Assembly (NCBI GenBank): GCA_900660155.1
Contig: CABFPE010000076.1
Location: 1,392,240 to 1,456,239 of the forward strand
Source: Hofstenia miamia
Lineage: Eukaryota > Xenacoelomorpha > Acoela > Hofsteniidae
DNA length: 64,000 bases
Direction: 5' to 3'
This document shows, in pieces, positions 58,144 through 64,000 of the stretch. The notes below the pieces were generated by a model. It saw only the letters and a program-made list of their open reading frames with translations. It made no database searches and had not been told where the DNA came from. A program made the translations under genes and the position numbers. Positions within the stretch are counted from its first letter, which is position 1; every line of letters begins with the position of its first letter.

Positions 58144-60281
58144 ATGAAACAAAGAAAATCAAAGAAAAAGATAAAAGAAAAGTCAACATCTGACATAATT
58201 AGAATTGATTCAGATGAAAATTATATTTATCATCATGCAGTTGCATCAACTACATTATCACAACAGTTAAGATATATTCATATAACATCTCCAAAAGCAT
58301 TAAGTGACACTGTTAAAGAAAGAAATTTTTGTATTATTTGCTTGATTGAAGTACCAATTTGTTTAAAGGGCTTAGTTAAGAAACATATAATACAAGGAAT
58401 TGTTTGTGATGGCACAGGCTTACTTCCAAGAAATTCTGGGGTTCCAATCAATAGGCTGCCAACACTAGAAGAAATTCGTCATTCAACTATTCCCGTTGCA
58501 TGTCACAATTTGTGAGCACAAGTGTTTTCAGATTCAATACTTTCTGTAACAAGAAATCCAAAGGCACTCAATAATTGAATTAAGTTCTTTATTTTGAGTA
58601 TTTTTGTTATGAGGGCTCCACCAAGATCAGGATACAAACACAAAGAATATGACGAAAACAACATTCAAAAACGACTGCAGAGATGGAAAAACAGGGAAGC
58701 AGGTCAATTAGGGTATGAGGCAGTCGTGACATTAAAAAATCCAAGAAAAACAACGAATTGAAACCAACTCCAGGTCAAAATTTTGCATGTGCTAGAGTCT
58801 TTGGCCATGAAGGCAACTTCAAGAAAGAAATTCAATCCTAATAGTATTGACAAAGTTCTATCAAAATTTGAAAACTTGAAAACCTGGTACATGCTTGTCT
58901 TGAGAACATCTGCAAATCTGAAATTTCTCAATTTCAAAAACTTCAGGCTGAATTGCCTATTCACCTTGGTGGTCTTGGTACTCGAAATGCCTCTTCATAT
59001 GCTTCAGTTGCCTATCTTGAGTCTCATATAGATTTTAGGACTCAAGCATGCTTAATTGCAAAGAGATATTAAGTGATTTTGCTGCGCAATGTGCAGCTTG
59101 TCCATTCAAATATACTTTCATCAAGCGATATTCCATATGATTTATCATTTAAATCACAAAAGCGAATCACAGAAAAGTATGATAAGCAGTTATGGCACAG
59201 AATACAATCTGTCGCAAAAACGAATCGGGACAAAGCCATGCTGCTTAGTTGCTCTTTACCACATAGTAGTGATTGGCTTTCATTCAAAACATTCAAAAAA
59301 ACATTCAAAAACTTTAATTTCCATGCTCGAAGTACACGAGATGGTAAAACAAAATAAATAAATAAAAAGAAAACTAAACATGAAACTTGTTCACAAATGT
59401 CTGTGAAAAATGTTTTTTTGATATGTGATTTAACATAAAATACTTTAAAATTTGGATAGGACGCGTGGAATAAAACTCTTTTTTTTAAATGCTTCTGTTC
59501 TTGTTAACATTGGAATGTATTATTTTCCGCTTCTATTATGACGCATGTTTCAATTTTTCATAAGTACCTGGTGTAATGGATGGCGATTATTTCTATAGAT
59601 CTTATTTTTTCAGCCATTCCTATAAATGCACTTGCCTTAAAATTTGCACCTGCGGAATTCCAGGTTGCATTAGCATATCCACTTGGTATTTCAATGACCA
59701 GTTAAGAAATGCAATGTCCAAAGTGTAATGGTATGCTGGATATATATGGAGATCATGCGTTAGGATGTTCTGTAGATGTGGAGAGAATCGTGCGGCATAA
59801 TCGTATTCGTGATATAATATATAATTGTGCTGTGAAAGCTGCATTGTCACCGGTTTTAGAATATGGTAACATTGCATCTTCTAATAGGACTAGACCCGGT
59901 GATGTATTTTTACCAACTTGGTCCAATGGTAGTCTAGCGGCTCTAGACATAACTGTTCTTAGTTCCCTGCAAACATCACCAGTAATGCATGCTGGAACTA
60001 CTGCTGGTTATGCATTAGAACTAGCTGAAAACAGAAAATTTGTTAAGCACTGCCAAACTTGTCAAGAAGCAGGTATCACACTTGTTCCTATTGCTGTTGA
60101 AGCATTAGGAGGTTGGTCCTTGTTATCTTCAAAAACTATTTCCAAAATTTCCTATATGTGTGCTGCAAGAGTTGCTGATGGAGAACAACACAGTATTACT
60201 CAACAAATATTTCAGCAGTTAGGAGTAATGCTTCAAATAAGGAATGCAACTCTAATTCTATCGCGCTATAAAAATGAGTAA
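58144..60281 (+). mobile_element. Retroelement with zinc knuckle and restriction-like endonuclease, RT core missing
   Basis: In plus order: an N-terminal Cys/His stretch (CIICLIEV, then LPTLEEIRHSTIPVACHNL); FVMRAPPRSGYKHKEYD with QKRLQRWKNREAGQLGYEA (58610-58720); an end-of-RT stretch AELPIHLGGLGTRNASSYA (about 58950-59000); then RDKAMLLSCSLPHSSDWL and AIPINALALKFAPAEFQVAL. Last is an open 190-codon frame (59709-60281) with CPKCNGMLDIYGDHALGC (zinc knuckle), RHNRIRD, RPGDVFLPTWSNG..ALDIT and ENRKF. The last three fit a PD-(D/E)XK nuclease like that of RLE-type non-LTR elements (R2/CRE-like). The palm blocks with YADD expected between 58760 and 58900 are absent, so the copy is internally deleted. 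About 335 bp (59277-59611) interrupt the frame between DWL and AIPI. Confidence 0.6.
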
Positions 60282-60352
60282 ATGATCTATTAAGTCTATG
60301 AAGATGAGTCCTTGTAATTTCAATCATCTTTGATGCGTGTACCTTCAGCAAA

Positions 60353-60534
60353 TCATAGACCAAGAAAATCATCGTCCACAATCGGATTCAAGTTCATTTC
60401 AGAATAGAGCTAGTTATTCTGGATATCAAAGTAATCATGCAAAGTATATTGCTTCCAGAGGAGATGCAAGGGAATTTAAATGGGGAATTTATTTCAAGAG
60501 TTCAATTACTTAATAGTGAATATTTTACTTAAAT
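60353..60534 (+). other. Possible terminal exon
   Basis: After TGTACCTTCAG an open frame encodes QIIDQENHRPQSDSSSFQNR, SYSGYQSNHAKYIASRGDA and EFKWGIYFKSSIT before a stop. An AATAAA lies 70 bp downstream. In the phase required by exon f the segment would instead give ANHRPRKSSSTIGFKFISE and a stop. It could be a last exon of the host gene, of another gene, or a tail of the retroelement before it. Confidence 0.25.
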
Positions 60535-60604
60535 TAATCATATTGTAAATATTAGGGAAGCCTTTTTTATTCATTTTTAAATACTATTACTAGTACTATT
60601 GATT

Positions 60605-60610
60605 AATAAA
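60605..60610 (+). other. AATAAA poly(A) signal candidate
   Basis: AATAAA on the plus strand 70 bp after the stop of the 60353-60534 frame. In A+T-rich DNA such hexamers are common, so the support is positional only. Confidence 0.25.
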
Positions 60611-60805
60611 CAACTTTATTTTAACATTGATATTGTGTTTTGGGTAGTAAGTAAATTTATCAATACCTCCCAACATAATCATGAAATAACATAAAACTAT
60701 GTTTCAGCAAGTATATTTAAAACTGAATTAACAATAAATTCAAATAAACATTTTGTGGTATTACATTATATTTACTAAATTACTGGTATTCTATTGATTA
60801 TCACA
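60611..60805 (-). repeat. Probable part of the 3' LTR of the Copia-type fossil
   Basis: On the minus strand TGTGATAATCA follows directly after the purine run that ends the pol region, the expected place and dinucleotide for the LTR start. The far end of the LTR could not be located and may lie left of 60611. No second LTR is in the window to confirm it. Confidence 0.35.
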
Positions 60806-63800
60806 TTCCCAGTTTTCTATTCAAGAATGGCTTTTCCATAAAAGTTGCAGTAAAGTAGAATTGCCTTTAGATTTGTTTAAACTGTCGGCAATCATCTTGT
60901 CACCAGGGATATGATGAAGTTTGTAAACGTTTCGTTTAATACCTTCTCTTATATAATTAAAGTAAATTGCTACTTGTTTTTCAAGTGGAGCGGATCCAGA
61001 ATGAATACCATTAACTAGAGACTGACTGTCATTGTAAATATCAGATGGAAGTAATATTTGAGAACACCCAATTACAGATTGTAGCATATGATGAATATGA
61101 TAAAGCAGGTCAATATTATCCACTATTGCGATTGTTTCGGCTGCTAATACACTTTGTGATACGCGGCCTAACTTCCTAAAGACCATGCAAATAAATCTCT
61201 GCCAAAAATGATCGAACCTCCCAACTAGGATTGCCGAAGGACGCATCTGAATACATACACAAAGCAGGAAACGTTGCACCACTTGCCTCATTAGAAAATT
61301 GCAAATAATTAATTTGACATTTTGCGTAGCGAATAAGTTTTGATATTTTTGCAAATGTTTCTGAATTGCTATCATTTTGAGTTGAGGGAAAGCTAACTTC
61401 AAAGGCTAAATCAGGCCTACTTGTCGAAGATAACCATATAAGTTTTCCAATAGCGGAACGAAAATTTTCATAAGTATCAACAAAATCATTAAGAGCATTG
61501 ACATAATTAATTTGAGATAAATGATAACAATCATCAATTTTTCGTTTTGAACACCCAAAAAACTGTCCCATTTGTACCGAATTTCAACAATTTTTCCAAT
61601 TTTAAATTGTGACACAACTGTTTTGTCAATGTGTCTAACCATAGTCGATCACCAGCAATGTAAAAATCGTCTATATGTATAACAATTATACCAACTAACG
61701 ATGAATTAACATTCAATGTAAACAGAGCTTTGTCTGCAGATGACACTTTACCACCAAACAATATAAGTTCTTTACTTATTTGCTCATACCACAATTTTGA
61801 TGCGGCATTCAATCCATACACACCAATTTTAAGCTTCCATAGATTTTTCTCATCACACCTGGCATCACTTAGTGGTAAACAAAGACATCTCTTGTTAACG
61901 GGTCACCTTGCAAAAACGCTGTTTTAACACCGATAAGTACAGCATTCCAATGCTTTACTGCTTATTGTTAGAGCGATTCGGTAACTTAATCGGGAGCAAG
62001 TTGGAACATAAGATTCAGGCAAATGTGTCCTGATTCCCTTGGCTACAAGCCTAGCCTTGGGTGTTTTCGCCATTAATGTCCTTCATTGTCAACACCCAAC
62101 GAGTAGATACCACATTAAGCATTTTTCTCTCTAACAAATTACCTATTCTTACCTCAGAATACACGTCATTGAGTCTCCAATTTTCCAATTCAACCACCAT
62201 AGCATCAGCATAGTCACTCTTCTCATTCGAAGTAACATAAGTATATTGCTCACCGTAACGTTGGGACATATTTCGAACACGTTGTTGATATCGTTTAACT
62301 TCAGAAATAGTGGTGTTCGGTGCCATTGAAACTGGATCACTACTTTCTTGATTTTCAATGCTGGATACATCGTCCTCATTGCTTTCAACAGGTTAGTTGG
62401 TTTCTGCAGAATTTTCGCCTTCACGATTATCATTATTAGTCTGATCAATCACTTCACCGGAATTAGCTAAATCTTTAGATTCAAATTCATTAGAATGCCA
62501 CAATCTAACATTTGTTATATGACATTTTATAAACTTACTGCCAAATTTTAACAATATTTGGGCATGATGCAAACCTACTACTATAGCTGGACCTCTCCAG
62601 CACCAACGATTTTGGTGCAGCGCCAAAAATAACACTTTATCACCAAGACATAATGACCGCTCATTAATACGAGTATTATCCTGATAGGGCTTTACGAATT
62701 CGGTCCGAATTTTCCGCTTGAGTAAATTCACATCGGATTTTTGTCTAAAATTTCGGTGTTTGGAGACTACATTACTAAAAGAATAACTTTCCATTTCCGG
62801 AATATCATCGGAAATTACAGAGATGAAACTCGAGGATTCTTTCTAAAAACAATTTGATAGGGTGAAAATCCATTCCGGTTAGGAACACAATTTTTACAAA
62901 AACCGTTAACTTGATCATTTGTTCAATGGATGCGGAAAGTTCCTCTAATAAAGTGCGGAAAAAAGTATCTTTGATTACATTATTGTGCCGCTCGACAATA
63001 ACATTAGAAAATGTTGAGTCAGGAGCTATTACAGCGTGGTGAATGCTTAGCTTTTCGCACATGCTAGTAAAACTATTGCTAAAAAATTCACCACTATTGT
63101 CCGCTAAAATTTTGTGGGGGATCCAAACATAGTTCCCGTTCACTTAAAATTGCATATTGTACGCATTCTTGAATTTTATTGCTTATAGGTACACATATAC
63201 TAAAGCGTGAAAAAAGTGGCAATTATGGGAACAATCCATGTACTCTTTTTTGCCAAACTCATTGAGATCCAGCCAGAACAAATCAATTGCAATAACTTGA
63301 TTAAGCTCAGAGGATAAAGGAAGCGAAAAAATAGATTGTCGCATTGGCTGTCTAGTTCTTTTACAAATTTCATAATTTTTACATACGGTTTTAACTAAAT
63401 TAATATCAAAATTACAGTTTGAATTTTTGAGGAAACATGTGAATTTCACTGCAGTGTCCAAACTGAATATGAATTTTTCATAGTTCAGTATGATTTAATT
63501 TTGATTGCTTCACTGCCAAAATTGTCTGCATATCCTTTAAAGACAGAAGTTTCTGATCAGGGATTAACGAAATAGCTAGGTGTTCCGTTGGGTTACAATT
63601 AAATTAATTGTGTTTCCTTCAATGGTAATTTTTGAATTTGCCATACCAATTAAAGCTCTCATTTTCTTCAATGTCATTTTAGACAATAAAAGTGATAGGC
63701 CCCTTGCAATAACTTGTACAGAGAGAAATCGGTGTTGCCCAAAAACTCTTATAATACCTGCCATCGCCAAAAGTAAATTTTGAGGCTGACTTAATCTTTT

Positions 63801-64000
63801 TGATGTTTTTAATATCAATTTTACAATAACGCAAGTAATTTTCTAACCATGTATTGCCTGCAACTGTTAGGGTACATGCCATATCTATAATACCAAGGAC
63901 GCTAATATATTAACATCCTTGATAATACCCACATTATCAAATGTTGAATTGCGCGTTACATAATCAGTAAAGTAAGTAAAAAGAATTTGCTCATCGCTTT
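60806..64000 (-). mobile_element. Fossil Ty1/Copia-type pol region, running off the right edge
   Basis: Minus-strand parts from right to left: protease-like ACTLTVAGNTWLENYL and FGDGRYY (63679-63882); integrase zinc region and core with KILADNSGEFFSNSF and VIVERHNNVIKDT (62805-63461); integrase C-terminal GDKVLFLALHQNRWCWRGPA (62393-62794); RT with STRWVLTMKD (62051-62326) and MYGLNAASKLWYEQI with VIHIDDFYIAGD (61534-61821); RNase H with VLAAETIAIVD and IYNDSQSLVNGIHS (60821-61402). Protease, integrase, RT, RNase H is the Copia order. The element is broken in several places, perhaps five to ten. Gag and the 5' LTR lie beyond 64000. A purine run (AGAAAACTGGGAA on the minus strand) ends at 60806 and TGTGATAATCA follows, the likely 3' LTR start. 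Confidence 0.85.

Overview
The window is from an A+T-rich invertebrate-type animal genome; I cannot name the phylum. The evidence is short exons with GT..AG borders in long introns, micro- and minisatellites, and a dense layering of eukaryotic mobile elements (Ty3/Gypsy and Ty1/Copia LTR elements, AP-endonuclease LINEs, a restriction-endonuclease-type retroelement, hAT, piggyBac, Tc1 and mariner). No bacterial-style genes, tRNA, rRNA or CRISPR array were seen. Seven isolated N bases (7854, 9359, 45649, 45762, 51968, 52164, 54202) sit at the edges of duplicated blocks and look like unmerged contig joints.

Layout. 1-20250: nested fossil LTR elements, all on the minus strand. The best defined runs 583-13234 with two ~890-bp LTRs, a tRNA-Trp-type primer site and recognisable gag, protease, RT and integrase regions. 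It lies among LTR and gag pieces of related families (1-582, 13235-16557, 16558-20250), one of which carries a ~0.8-kb inverted-repeat DNA element (16990-17808). 20250-22440 is featureless. 22500-31150: three degenerate copies of one LINE family on the plus strand (A 22780-25544, B 26347-28840, C 29520-31140), plus fragments of other LINEs and a ~175-bp satellite-like tandem repeat. 31440-36660: relics of hAT-type elements with BED/CGGBP1-like fingers. 38600-41560: two minus-strand LINE relics.

Host gene. Six short plus-strand exons (33147-33218, 39910-39964, 43376-43424, 45534-45643, 46194-46481, 48192-48245) have splice borders and mutually consistent codon phases. They encode a coiled-coil stretch followed by a very acidic stretch, so one gene appears to run through at least 15 kb of transposon-filled introns. 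The intron after 43424 begins with a 29-bp minisatellite of about 46 units, each resembling a branch point, pyrimidine tract and AG. The intron after 46481 holds a nearly whole DD37D mariner.

49370-64000: a LINE endonuclease scrap; an hAT-like element with ~400-bp inverted repeats and an exact 8-bp target duplication (50398-53619), sitting in a decayed piggyBac transposase gene; a Tc1 relic (57060-57839); a retroelement with a zinc knuckle and restriction-like endonuclease that lacks its RT core (58144-60281); a possible terminal exon with a poly(A) signal; and a fossil Ty1/Copia pol region that runs off the right edge.
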